Assembly (NCBI GenBank): GCA_919901555.1
Contig: CAKKPG010000034.1
Location: 1-37,825 of the forward strand
Length of the DNA stretch: 37,825 nucleotides
From: Nitrospiria bacterium
Lineage (GTDB): Bacteria > Nitrospirota > UBA9217
Direction: 5' to 3'
Position 1 is the stretch's first letter. Every line of letters starts with the position of its first letter. Below, in pieces: positions 15,248-24,604 of the stretch. The translations under genes were made by a program, and so were the position numbers. The notes below the pieces were generated by a model that worked only from the letters and a program-made list of their open reading frames with translations, had not been told where the DNA came from and made no database searches.

Positions 15248-15676
15248 ATGGAACAGTACAGCTCAAAGGTAATGGAGCATTTTGCCCATCCGCATAACGT
15301 GGGCGAGATCGAGAACGCAGACGGCGTGGGCACGGTGGGCAATCCCGTGTGCGGCGACGTGATGCGGCTCTACATCAAGGTGGACAAGAACATCATCACC
15401 GACGCCAAGTTTAAGACGTTCGGGTGCGGCGCGGCCATCGCCACGAGCAGCATGGTGACGGACCTCGTGAAGGGAAAGTCCGTCGACGAAGCGCTCAAGA
15501 TATCGAACGCCGCCGTTGCCGAGGCCCTGGGCGGCCTGCCCAGGGTGAAGATGCACTGCTCGGTGCTCGCGGAAGAGGCGCTGAAATCGGCGCTTGACGA
15601 TTACTACAAGAAACAGGGAAAACCTTCTCCCGTGAAGATGCCTGCTGAAACCGGCCACGAGCACGAGATGGAATAA
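15248..15676 (+). CDS. iscU: Iron-sulfur cluster scaffold IscU
   Basis: The protein is 142 aa from ATG 15248 with GGGGGAAG upstream, 15 bp after iscS. All cluster residues are present: Cys35 and Asp37 in GNPVCGD, Cys60 in FGCGAAIA, Cys104 in MHCSVLAEEAL. The chaperone-recognition motif LPPVK of proteobacterial IscU reads LPRVK (residues 97-101), and no hscA or hscB gene is nearby, so chaperone-assisted release may differ. A His/Glu-rich tail (ETGHEHEME) ends the protein. IscU assembles [2Fe-2S] clusters in the cytoplasm on a complex with IscS. Confidence 0.93.
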   Translation: MEQYSSKVMEHFAHPHNVGEIENADGVGTVGNPVCGDVMRLYIKVDKNIITDAKFKTFGCGAAIATSSMVTDLVKGKSVDEALKISNAAVAEALGGLPRVKMHCSVLAEEALKSALDDYYKKQGKPSPVKMPAETGHEHEME

Positions 15677-15690
15677 AACAGTGCGGGATG

Positions 15691-15835
15691 CCTGCCTGTG
15701 CGGTGCACGCAGACAGGCGGACTGCGGAATAAAAAATAAATTCCTTTTTCAGCCCTGATTGAATTCGTGAGATTTCGTGACAATCCGTCGCTGAAAAAGC
15801 TGATTTGCATTCTCTGCGTCCATCCGTGGCAATAA
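15691..15835. repeat. Intergenic palindromic repeats between iscU and tusA
   Basis: Two structures fill this gap. CCTGCCTGTGCGGTGCACGC with AGACAGGCGG (15691-15720) is an imperfect palindrome centred on GTGCAC. CTTTTTCAGC (15744-15753) and GCTGAAAAAG (15790-15799) are an exact 10-bp inverted pair 36 bases apart. The end of the gap (CATCCGTGGC near 15823-15832) resembles the right end of the repeat at 240-336. There is no T-run, so termination is not expected. Confidence 0.5.
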
Positions 15836-15850
15836 ATAAGGCGTTCACCT

Positions 15851-16093
15851 ATGGAAATCAAAGAGATCAAACCCGATGAGGTGCTGGATTGCGTGGGCCT
15901 TGCCTGTCCCATGCCGATATTCAAGACGGCGAACAGGGTCAAGGAAATGAAGTCCGGCCAGGTGCTTGAAGTGCAGTCTGACGACGACGGCATCGAAAAG
16001 GACATGCCTGCCTGGTGCAAGATGACCGGCAATGAGTTTCTCGGCCTCACGAAAGAAGACGGTGAGTACCGGGCGTTCGTCAGAAAGAAGTAG
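15851..16093 (+). CDS. TusA family sulfurtransferase-like protein
   Basis: The protein is 80 aa from ATG 15851. The family signature is LDCVGLACPMPIFKTANRVKEMKSGQVLEVQSDDDGIEKDMPAWCKMTG broken by no gaps; the sulfur-carrying Cys19 is in the CPMP motif, with an extra Cys14 before it. TusA-type proteins carry persulfide sulfur between desulfurases and acceptors in tRNA thiolation, molybdenum cofactor synthesis or sulfur oxidation. It follows the isc genes in the same direction, so a role in sulfur delivery to or from this system is likely. No thioredoxin or DsrE-like gene is adjacent. No strong ribosome-binding site is seen. Confidence 0.9.
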   Translation: MEIKEIKPDEVLDCVGLACPMPIFKTANRVKEMKSGQVLEVQSDDDGIEKDMPAWCKMTGNEFLGLTKEDGEYRAFVRKK

Positions 16094-16097
16094 TATT

Positions 16098-16303
16098 TAA
16101 TTTCTGTAACTACTCAGGTCAGCCGCTTCGCTTCGGCGCAAGGCGCGCCGGCGTGCTATGGCACTGCAACGCTGTCGGCGCCCGTACCCGCAGCGCTTTC
16201 GCTGCGCACGCGCTGTTTTTGCTGAAGTGGCGCTACCATGACGGTCGCGGCGCGCTTTTTTGCGCCTGTGCTCAGCGGCAGACCTGAGTAGTTACTAATT
16301 TCT
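16098..16303. mobile_element. 190-bp MITE with perfect 15-bp terminal repeats and an 8-bp target duplication
   Basis: GTAACTACTCAGGTC (16106-16120) is exactly complementary to 16281-16295, and the match continues inward (GCCGCT against AGCGGC) with one mismatch, giving about 22 bp. The octamer TAATTTCT flanks both sides directly (16098-16105 and 16296-16303), as expected for a target-site duplication. The interior is GC-rich with several internal hairpins (for example CAGCGCTTTCGCTG) and no gene. It was inserted between tusA and the terminator at 16327; removing it would leave about 40 bp between them. A related transposase must be elsewhere. Confidence 0.8.
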
Positions 16304-16326
16304 CTACAAAACGAAATTACTATCAT

Positions 16327-16360
16327 GCCGACAGGTAAAATTTGTCGGCTTTTTGTTTTT
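16327..16360 (+). terminator. Intrinsic terminator of the isc-tusA operon
   Basis: GCCGACA (16327-16333) and TGTCGGC (16343-16349) form a stem that can be extended by A-T pairs inside the loop. A T-rich run (TTTTTGTTTTTT) follows. It lies just upstream of the HD-GYP gene. Confidence 0.8.
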
Positions 16361-16398
16361 TCCGGCGGGGTGCGCGGTGCTGTGATATAATTTCATTC

Positions 16399-17925
16399 GT
16401 GAAACCGCTCGTGCTCACTATTACGAAATGCGAATCGGATCGCAAGGTCATCACCCAGGCAGCCTTTTCTCACGGATGCCGGGTGAGCACCGCCGGTTCG
16501 GCGGCTGAAGCACTGTCGCTGCTCAAAACCGACTCGCCTTCGCTCATTTTTTGCGACGCCGAGCTGGCAGAGGGCGGCGGCGCGCTCCGCGTACTTTCGG
16601 AAGCGTTCTGCGGGTCCGGCGTATGCATTATCCTGCTCTTCCCTCCGGCCATATCGCAGGGGCTTCTCAGGGCCCTCAGGCCGTGGGTGCAGGATTTCCT
16701 TGCCACGCCCGTGCTGCGCGAGGCATGTGCGGCGAAAATCAGAAACGCTCTCAGAATGACGGCGCTTGAGCATGCTGCCGACAGGGCCGTAAGCGATCTC
16801 CAGGGCTGGCTGTCCCGGCTGGAGAGTGCCATTCAGGATTTTGACCCCTTCGCCGGAGACCGGACGAAGGCCCACGACGACCTTGTCCGGCGGCTGATCC
16901 GCACTCGACCGGACGATGCCGGCAGGCCGACCCACCTCATGATCGGGACGTCCGATGGTTCCGGCGGGCTTCAGTGCGATCTCTACGCGTCGACGCCCGC
17001 AGGCCCAAAAAAACTGTGTGCGGGGATGAAAATCCCCGAGTCAGCGGTCTTTCTGGGCATCAAAGAGGGAGACAGGTCGTCCTACATCAATTATTTCGAC
17101 CGCCGCAAGGGCCTCAGGGATTTCCAGTCTCTCTTCCCGTCAGAGCTGCTTACGTTGACCGGCGCCGTTTGCAACGTTGCCGGGTTCGCGCACGCTGGAA
17201 TCTACGTGGTGGCCTTGAACTACGGCAGGCCCGTGACCGCCGAGGACGTCCTGTTTCTCAAGGGGCTCGCTCTGCCGGGCAGTTTTCTCGGGGCCGTGGC
17301 AGGTGATATGCGGGAAATTTCCGAATCGTTTCTCCTGATGGCGCGTGCCCTCGCCATGGCGACGGATTCGCAGAACGACAACGGCGCGCACGTCCGCCGC
17401 ATGAACGAGTATGCCAGGGCCATGGCGGAGCGGATGAAATGCTCCACACGTTTTGTCCGGACCATTTCCTATTCCGCGCAGCTCCACGACGTGGGCAAGA
17501 TTTGCATCCACCCCGACCTCCTCGATAAGCCGCTCAGGCTGACGAGCCACGAATTCGATATCGTCAAGAAACACCCCTTGATGGGAGCGAAAATCCTGGG
17601 TGATTCTTCCGCGCTGAACGTGGCGCGAAACATTGCACTTACCCATCACGAGTGCTGGGATGGGAGCGGTTATCCAGCCGGCCTGTCCGGTGAAGCAATT
17701 CCCATCGAGGGCGCCATCGTAAAAATCGCCGACGTGTACGACGCGCTCCGTACCATGCATGCATATAAAGCTTCACTGTCTCACGACGACGCCTGCCGCT
17801 TCATCCTGGGCGGCGGCGGGGACGGACTGCACGAGATACGGCCTGCGCAGTTCCATCCCGGCGCGCTGCGGGCGTTCGGAGAAGCCTCGAGAGAATTTGA
17901 AGCTATCTACCAGGGGACGCGATAG
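16399..17925 (+). CDS. HD-GYP domain protein with a degenerate receiver-like N-terminus
   Basis: GTG 16399 is taken as start (508 aa); the open frame begins upstream at 16342 inside the terminator. Residues 1-115 resemble a response regulator receiver (Asp53 in LIFCDAEL), but the usual acidic pair reads KCESD and the conserved Lys-Pro reads ATP (DFLATPV), so phosphorylation may not signal normally. A GAF-like middle region follows. The C-terminal HD-GYP domain is intact: LHDVGK (His363), HHECWDGSGYPAGL (His416 on), and IPIEGAIVKIADVYDAL. HD-GYP proteins hydrolyse the second messenger cyclic di-GMP. A TATAAT (16386-16391) sits seven bases before the GTG with no good -35 box, so a leaderless transcript is possible. 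Confidence 0.85.
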   Translation: MKPLVLTITKCESDRKVITQAAFSHGCRVSTAGSAAEALSLLKTDSPSLIFCDAELAEGGGALRVLSEAFCGSGVCIILLFPPAISQGLLRALRPWVQDFLATPVLREACAAKIRNALRMTALEHAADRAVSDLQGWLSRLESAIQDFDPFAGDRTKAHDDLVRRLIRTRPDDAGRPTHLMIGTSDGSGGLQCDLYASTPAGPKKLCAGMKIPESAVFLGIKEGDRSSYINYFDRRKGLRDFQSLFPSELLTLTGAVCNVAGFAHAGIYVVALNYGRPVTAEDVLFLKGLALPGSFLGAVAGDMREISESFLLMARALAMATDSQNDNGAHVRRMNEYARAMAERMKCSTRFVRTISYSAQLHDVGKICIHPDLLDKPLRLTSHEFDIVKKHPLMGAKILGDSSALNVARNIALTHHECWDGSGYPAGLSGEAIPIEGAIVKIADVYDALRTMHAYKASLSHDDACRFILGGGGDGLHEIRPAQFHPGALRAFGEASREFEAIYQGTR

Positions 17926-18161
17926 TGTCCAAGGGTACGGTGTACAGGCCAACCCCTGAGAGAAGGTTGTCGACTCCAGCTTGCAAGAGTCATTCATTCT
18001 CAAAATATATAATAAAACGTCAGCATCCGGGATCGACCGAGAACTCCATTCTCTAACGGAATTCCTTGTCGTTTCACATGCCCCACTCTGATCGACCTGT
18101 CGACATCCCGCGCCCGACAGGTCACGATGCCGCAATCCGTGCAGCATCGGCACCTTTCTGT

Positions 18162-18190
18162 TTGACAACCTCCATGGGATGGTTTATTAT
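18162..18190 (+). promoter_or_regulatory. Strong sigma70-type promoter of the yhaM-like gene
   Basis: TTGACA (18162-18167) and TATTAT (18185-18190) are separated by 17 bp. Transcription would start near 18197, about 20 nt before the gene. The preceding stretch 17926-18160 has no gene or clear structure. Confidence 0.8.
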
Positions 18191-18215
18191 CACGTTCCAG
18201 AACGAAGGGAGCGTT

Positions 18216-19319
18216 ATGCAAGCTATAGTGTCCTTAAAGGAAGGCGACTGGGTAGACGAGACGTACCTCGCCGTGTCAAAACAGGTGTCGACTTCCAAAA
18301 ACGGCGCGACCTACCTCGCGATCAAGCTCGCGGACAAGACCGGGGAGATCGACGGCAGACTGTGGGACAACGCCGATGAGATCGCCGGGAAGTTTGAACG
18401 CGAGGACTTCGTGCGCATCAAGGGAGTGGCCGCCAATTACCAGGGGACCATGCAGATCAAGATGAAGTCCCTGGAAAAGGTGGATGACGCCAAAGTCGAT
18501 ATTGCAAACTTTCTCCAGACGTCGCCGCGGGACCCCGAGGAGATGGTGGGGGACCTCACTGCTGCGGCTGCGGGGGTGTCGAACACGCACCTCAGGCTTT
18601 TCATGCAGGCCTTTTTGAACGACAGGCCGTTCATGGAGACTTTCCGGCGCACGCCCGCGGCCAAGACGCTGCACCACAATTACATCGGCGGCCTGCTCGA
18701 GCATGTCGTCGAGCTCATCTTTCTCTGTCGCGATCTTGCTAAACATTTTCCGGGAGTTGATGGGGACCTTCTCATTGTCGGCGCCTTTATCCACGACATC
18801 GGAAAGGTGCGGGAGCTCGCCGTCCGAAAATCCATCGAATATACCACCGAGGGGAGGCTCATCGGGCATATCTCGCTCGGATACGAGATGATCGCCGGGA
18901 AGATCGCCGCTATCCCCGGGTTCCCGCCTGAGCTTGCCATGCTGCTCAAGCACATTATGCTCTCGCACCACGGCGAGTACGAATTCGGCTCTCCCAAGCG
19001 TCCCAAGATCCAGGAGGCGGTCATTATTAACTACCTCGACGACCTCTCGGCCAAGATCAACAACTTCCAGGCGACGCTCAAGAAGGAAAAGGTGGGAGAG
19101 GGGGAATGGACGGCGTTCAACAAGATGCACGACCGCTACCTCTACCGCCAGGGGGCGTACGCCGCTGCCGGAGATGAACCGGAGGAGATCGAGGGCGCCG
19201 GGCCGGCAGCAGGCGGCAAGATCGCGAAGGGCGAGAGGCGGGGCACAAAGGACGAAGGACGATCGACAAAAGACGCAGAAACGGCGGAGCCGTCGGGTAA
19301 ACTGCCGCTGGATATATGA
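18216..19319 (+). CDS. yhaM: OB-fold plus HD-domain protein (YhaM-like 3'-5' exoribonuclease)
   Basis: The protein is 367 aa from ATG 18216 (GGGAG upstream). An N-terminal OB-fold nucleic-acid-binding domain (residues about 10-85: VDETYLAVSKQVSTSKNG...YLAIKLADKTGEIDGRLWD) is followed by a metal-dependent HD domain (about 140-290) with HHNYIGGLLEHVVEL, GAFIHDIGK, GHISLGYEMI and LSHHGEYEFGSPKRP. This matches Bacillus YhaM/CBF1, a 3'-5' exoribonuclease that shortens single-stranded RNA. The last 45 residues are low-complexity and charged, and the DNA there (GGACGAAGGACGA) looks like an intergenic repeat captured into the frame. Its neighbour rny at 22944 also belongs to RNA turnover. Confidence 0.85.
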   Translation: MQAIVSLKEGDWVDETYLAVSKQVSTSKNGATYLAIKLADKTGEIDGRLWDNADEIAGKFEREDFVRIKGVAANYQGTMQIKMKSLEKVDDAKVDIANFLQTSPRDPEEMVGDLTAAAAGVSNTHLRLFMQAFLNDRPFMETFRRTPAAKTLHHNYIGGLLEHVVELIFLCRDLAKHFPGVDGDLLIVGAFIHDIGKVRELAVRKSIEYTTEGRLIGHISLGYEMIAGKIAAIPGFPPELAMLLKHIMLSHHGEYEFGSPKRPKIQEAVIINYLDDLSAKINNFQATLKKEKVGEGEWTAFNKMHDRYLYRQGAYAAAGDEPEEIEGAGPAAGGKIAKGERRGTKDEGRSTKDAETAEPSGKLPLDI

Positions 19320-19338
19320 CGACAGTCTGCGACCGTCG

Positions 19339-19428
19339 AATGCAAAATGAAAATTGCAAAATGAAGGCTGCTGTTTCAAATTTGCATTTTGCACTTTGCA
19401 TTTTGAAATTTGCATTGTATTGAGGGGT
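19339..19428. repeat. A/T-rich imperfect palindromic repeat upstream of ftsY
   Basis: The left half repeats TGCAAAATGAAAATTGCAAAATG, and the right half (TTTGCATTTTGCACTTTGCATTTTG) is its approximate reverse complement. The element stands out from the GC-rich neighbourhood. It separates the yhaM-like gene from ftsY, whose ribosome-binding site lies just after it. Confidence 0.55.
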
Positions 19429-19432
19429 ATCA

Positions 19433-20338
19433 ATGTTCAGTGTTCTTCGCACCGTGAGCGACGGTCTTGCCCGGACCAGGAAAAGTTTTTCCGATACCAT
19501 CGGCACACTGATCCTCGGCGAGAAGGTCGACAGCGTATTCCTCGACGAGCTCGAGGAGGCCCTTGTCGCCGCGGACACAGGCGTGCAGACGGCATCAACG
19601 GTGCTCGCAGACCTCACGGAGCGTTTCAAGAGAAACGAGCTTTCCACGCCCGCGCAGGTGCGGGTACTGCTCAAACAGATTCTTGCGGAAATTCTTTCAT
19701 CAACGTCGACGCCTTTTTCAGTCACTTCCTCGCCCTCTACCGTGCTTGTCGTGGGCGTGAACGGCGCCGGCAAGACCACGACCATCGGAAAGCTGGCTCA
19801 CCGGCTTCAACAGGAAGGGAAGAAGGTGATGCTGGCGGCAGCCGACACCTTTCGCGCCGCCGCCGCCGAGCAGCTTTCCATCTGGGGTGAACGCGCGGGC
19901 ATTCCCGTGATCAAGCACAAGGAAGGCGCTGATCCGGGGGCGGTCGTGTTCGACGCGATATCCGCCGCCAAGGCCCGTGCAGCCGACGTGCTCATCGTGG
20001 ATACCGCGGGCAGACTGCATACGAAGTCCAACCTCATGGAGGAACTGAAAAAAGTAAAGCGCATCATGTCCCGGGAACTCCCCGGCGCGCCGCAGGAAGT
20101 CCTGCTCGTTCTCGATGCAACGACAGGCCAGAATGCCCTTGTCCAGGCCAAAATGTTCCAGGAAGCCGTGGGTGTGACCGGAATTGTGCTCACCAAGCTT
20201 GACGGGACGGCGAAGGGCGGCATTGTTTTCGCCATCAGCAAGGAGCTCGCGATCCCCGTAAAATTCATAGGCATCGGCGAGGCGATGGAGGACCTGCGGG
20301 CATTCGATCCGAAGGAGTTTGTCGAGGCGCTGTTGTGA
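19433..20338 (+). CDS. ftsY: Signal recognition particle receptor FtsY
   Basis: The protein is 301 aa from ATG 19433 (GAGGGG upstream). It has the N domain (four-helix, residues about 1-90) and the G domain with all GTPase motifs: G1 GVNGAGKTTTIGKLA, DTFRAAAAEQL, DTAGRLHTKSNLMEELKK, TKLDGTAKGG and the closing GIGEAMEDLRAFDP. There is no acidic A domain, so membrane binding should rely on the N-terminal amphipathic helix, as in many non-enteric bacteria. FtsY docks ribosome-nascent chain complexes with SRP at the inner membrane. It precedes zapA. Confidence 0.96.
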   Translation: MFSVLRTVSDGLARTRKSFSDTIGTLILGEKVDSVFLDELEEALVAADTGVQTASTVLADLTERFKRNELSTPAQVRVLLKQILAEILSSTSTPFSVTSSPSTVLVVGVNGAGKTTTIGKLAHRLQQEGKKVMLAAADTFRAAAAEQLSIWGERAGIPVIKHKEGADPGAVVFDAISAAKARAADVLIVDTAGRLHTKSNLMEELKKVKRIMSRELPGAPQEVLLVLDATTGQNALVQAKMFQEAVGVTGIVLTKLDGTAKGGIVFAISKELAIPVKFIGIGEAMEDLRAFDPKEFVEALL

Positions 20339-20343
20339 GCACG

Positions 20344-20415
20344 TGAATAGAGAATAGCAATTGAGAGATTAAGTGATTCAAAGCATGTTCCTCAATCTCT
20401 TAATATCTATTTTCC
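20344..20415. repeat. Low-complexity imperfect inverted repeat between ftsY and zapA
   Basis: ATTGAGAGATTAAG (about 20360-20373) and CTCAATCTCTTAAT (about 20391-20404) are roughly complementary, with AATAG and CTATT outside them. The element is similar in style to other A/T-rich intergenic palindromes in the window. No T-run terminator is present. Confidence 0.35.
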
Positions 20416-20470
20416 TAATAACATCTTGTACCCGAATCATGCCCCGTTTCACTTGCCGAGAGGTGGACCC

Positions 20471-20758
20471 ATGGAGAGCGTCCAGGTTGAGATATTCGGA
20501 CAGGTTTACAGCATCAAGGGAATGGCGGACCATGAATATATCCGCGAGCTTGCCGCCTTTATTGATGCGCGCATGAAGGATGTACAGAAGGGGACCGGCA
20601 CGGCCGATCCTCACCGTGTGGCCATTCTGACGGCGCTCACGATCTCCGAAGAACTCCATCGTTTGCAGAAGCAGTATGCTGAGCTCGAAAAAACCGCGGA
20701 GAATGCCGCCCGGCACTTGCTCGAGATCACCAGCGAAGCAGAGGGGAAAGACCCATAG
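20471..20758 (+). CDS. zapA: Cell division protein ZapA
   Basis: The protein is 95 aa from ATG 20471 with GAGAGG upstream; a longer frame from 20426 adds 15 unconserved residues. Residues 1-45 form the ZapA globular head (VQVEIFGQVYSIKGMADHEYIRELAAFIDARM), followed by a coiled coil (EELHRLQKQYAELEKTAENAARHLLEI). ZapA crosslinks FtsZ protofilaments at the division ring. It is followed by 6S RNA, the same order as in E. coli and many other bacteria. Confidence 0.9.
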   Translation: MESVQVEIFGQVYSIKGMADHEYIRELAAFIDARMKDVQKGTGTADPHRVAILTALTISEELHRLQKQYAELEKTAENAARHLLEITSEAEGKDP

Positions 20759-20887
20759 CCCTCCTCGGGAGTCGCGCCGATTCGATTGCGGTAGGATTCT
20801 TTTTTGCAACAGCGGCCCGGTTAGCCGAAACGTCTTGAAATGTAATAACTTTCACCTTCCCGAACAAAACACCGTCTTATTTTCTGC

Positions 20888-20916
20888 TTGCCATTTTCCG
20901 CTGATTCTGGTATATA
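20888..20916 (+). promoter_or_regulatory. Promoter of 6S RNA
   Basis: TTGCCA (20888-20893) and TATATA (20911-20916) are 17 bp apart. Transcription would begin near 20923, a few bases before the closing stem of the 6S RNA. Confidence 0.65.
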
Positions 20917-20923
20917 GACTACA

Positions 20924-21125
20924 GGATAAAAAAGAGATCAAGTCCCCTGCTTTGCGCGTGACAGATACGACTTGTGCCTCGTGAAAAAAATAAAACGGGA
21001 GCCATCCCAGGGAAAGGGTGTGCATGCCCAGGCAAGACTGGGTAGCCTTAACTTTCCTCTTTGGCGCCCACCTGGTGAGAGCCAGGTCCAAGTGTACCAG
21101 CACGGCAAAAGCGGGGGATTCTTTA
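20924..21125 (+). ncRNA. ssrS: 6S RNA
   Basis: The ends pair into the long closing stem typical of 6S RNA: AAGAGATC...TCCCCTGCTTTGCGCGTG (about 20932-20960) with CACGGCAAAAGCGGGGGATTCTTT (21101-21124). The middle keeps sequence blocks seen in E. coli 6S RNA, including GGTGTGCATGCCC (GCATGC at 21022-21027) and TAGCCTTAA (21043-21051), then a hairpin ACCTGGTGAGAGCCAGGT on the 3' side of the central bubble. 6S RNA mimics an open promoter and sequesters sigma70 RNA polymerase in stationary phase. Position directly after zapA is conserved. Exact ends are uncertain by a few bases. Confidence 0.87.
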
Positions 21126-21130
21126 GTCAT

Positions 21131-21612
21131 CATTCATTTTTTCAATAGAGCGTAAGCGACAGGGCATCATAGGATCAGAGTATCATTGCAAGCAAGGAAC
21201 GAGCGCATAGTAATAGCAGTTGAAAGGAGCGGCAAGTAAGGAAGGCTCCTGCGCTTGTAATAGTGTGCGGCAACGGCAGTACGGTGAATGCGAAAGCGCA
21301 ACACCAATGAGTTGCCATGATTTTTCGACTTTCAGCATCAGGCTTATCTTGATCAGTACCGGAGCAGAATATTACGCGACCATGGGGATATGGGTTCATA
21401 TACATACAGTTCGGAGTGCACACGTGGGAATTTCTATTTACGGAAATAAGCGCGGTTGCAGCGGGATCGCGGTCCCGCTGGCGGCATTCTCACGAACTGA
21501 GGCGATTCCCGCCTCGCCCTGTCCGGCCCCCGGCGTAGTGACGGTTCTCTCCGGACCTGCCTGAGTTCCACGCACTATTACTCGTCTTACTGAAGCCTTC
21601 CCGAAGCATGTC
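21131..21612. other. 480-bp intergenic region without a recognisable gene
   Basis: No convincing reading frame, tRNA or known riboswitch is seen on either strand. It contains GC-rich hairpins, for example GCGGGATC with GTCCCGC near 21458-21480 and GAGGCG with CGCCTC near 21500-21517. The first 150 bases are mixed in composition and include short GGAGC/GCTCC pairs. It could hold an uncharacterised structured RNA or the rarA leader. I see no clear promoter for rarA. Confidence 0.4.
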
Positions 21613-22943
21613 GTGGCTCTCAAGAAACACGTCCATACGTTACCCCTTCAGTCGGCAGAACCGGCGGAGGCCCCCCTTGCGTGGAGGATGCGTCCCCGCG
21701 AGCTCGCGGAGTTCGCGGGACAGGAGCACATCCTCGGTCCGGGAAAACTTCTGCGCAGGGCCATCGAGGCCGACCGGTTCATGTCTCTCATCCTCTACGG
21801 TCCGCCGGGCGTGGGAAAGACCGCCCTTGCGCACCTTATTGCGGAGAAGAGCCGCGCCCATTTCGTCTCACTGAACGCCGTCACGGCCGGCGTGGCCGAT
21901 ATCCGGAAGGTGGCGCAGGAGGCCGTCGAAGTGCGCGCCCTGAGCGGCCGAAGGACGGTGCTCTTCATCGACGAGATCCACCGGTTCACCCGCGTCCAGC
22001 AGGATGCGCTGCTGCCCGATGTTGAACGGGGCGCCATAACGCTCATCGGCGCCTCGACGCAGAACCCGTTCTTCGCCATTATTCCGGCGCTCTCCTCCCG
22101 CTCCCAGATTTTTGAATTCAAGCCCCTCGGCCATGAACACGTCCGCTCCCTCATTCTCCGCGCGCTCGCGGACAAGGAGCGGGGTCTCGGGAATCGGCCC
22201 GTGACATTGACGGAGGACGCCCTTGAACTCATCATTGCCCAGTCCAACGGAGACGCGCGGCGGGCGCTGAACGCCCTGGAGCTGGGCGTGCTCTCGACGC
22301 CGGCGGGGCCCGATGGCGCGGTTCTCTATGACCTCTCTACGGCGGAGGAGTCGATCCAGAAAAGGGCGCTGGCATACGACGAGGACGAGCACTACGACAC
22401 CATTTCCGCCTTCATCAAGAGCATGCGCGGCAGCGATCCCGATGCGGCGCTCTACTGGATGGCCAAAATGATCTACGCCGGCGAGGACCCCCTGTTTATC
22501 GCGCGCCGGATCGCGATCGCCGCGAGCGAGGACGTGGGCAACGCGGACCCGCGGGCGCTCGTCGTGGCGACGGCGGCCTACCAGACCGTGGAGAGGATCG
22601 GCATGCCCGAGGGCATGATCCCCCTTGCGCAGGCGGCCGTGTATGTCGCGGCCGCTCCCAAGAGCAACGCATCCTATCTGGGGATCAAAGCGGCCTTGCA
22701 CGATATCGAGCAGGGAGACGTGCTGGCGGTGCCGGACCATCTCAAGGACGCCCATTACCAAGGGGCGCAGAGGCTGGGAAGAGGGAAGGGATACAAATAT
22801 CCCCATGATTTTCCGGGCCACCACGTGGCCCAGGACTACCTCCCGCAGAAGCGGGAATACTACCGGCCTACGGAGCAGGGCGAAGAAAAGAGGATCAAGG
22901 AACGCCTTGCCGGGCTGAAGAAGAAGTCTCAGGAGGAACGACA

Positions 22944-22947
<4 letters not shown>
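21613..22947 (+). CDS. rarA: Replication-associated recombination protein A (RarA/MgsA AAA+ ATPase)
   Basis: The protein is 444 aa from GTG 21613; no ATG fits before the conserved [21 protein letters not shown]. The AAA+ core has Walker [13 protein letters not shown] (about residues 62-73), Walker B FIDEIHRF, sensor 1 [10 protein letters not shown] and an arginine finger in [10 protein letters not shown]. The C-terminal tetramerisation region includes [32 protein letters not shown] and SEDVGNADP, which are RarA hallmarks. RarA acts at stalled replication forks with SSB. The stop overlaps the rny start (ATGA at 22944-22947), so the pair is translationally coupled. Confidence 0.95.
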
Positions 22948-24500
<1,553 letters not shown>

Positions 24501-24518
24501 CCAAAGACACGAACCATA

Positions 24519-24589
24519 TTTCACCACGAAGGCACTAAGTCACTAAGAGAAATTTATTAAACTTTGTGTCTTGGTGTCTTTGTGGTAAA
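24519..24589. repeat. Imperfect palindromic repeat between rny and ymdB (ACCACGAAGGCAC type)
   Basis: The left arm (TTCACCACGAAGGCACTAAG, then TCACTAAGAG) and right arm (CTTTGTGTCTTGGTGTC, then TTTGTGGTAAA) are complementary over nearly 29 bp with a few mismatches. Each arm is built of a repeated AAGNCAC unit. The element ends just before the ymdB ribosome-binding site, so the hairpin could affect its translation. Confidence 0.6.
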
Positions 24590-24604
24590 GAGGCAGGAGA
24601 CGAG

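Noticed and set aside
17926-18160. Possible minus-strand gene between the HD-GYP and YhaM-like genes
   Set aside because: Frames there lack ribosome-binding sites and overlap the HD-GYP gene or the yhaM promoter, and the translation resembles nothing known.
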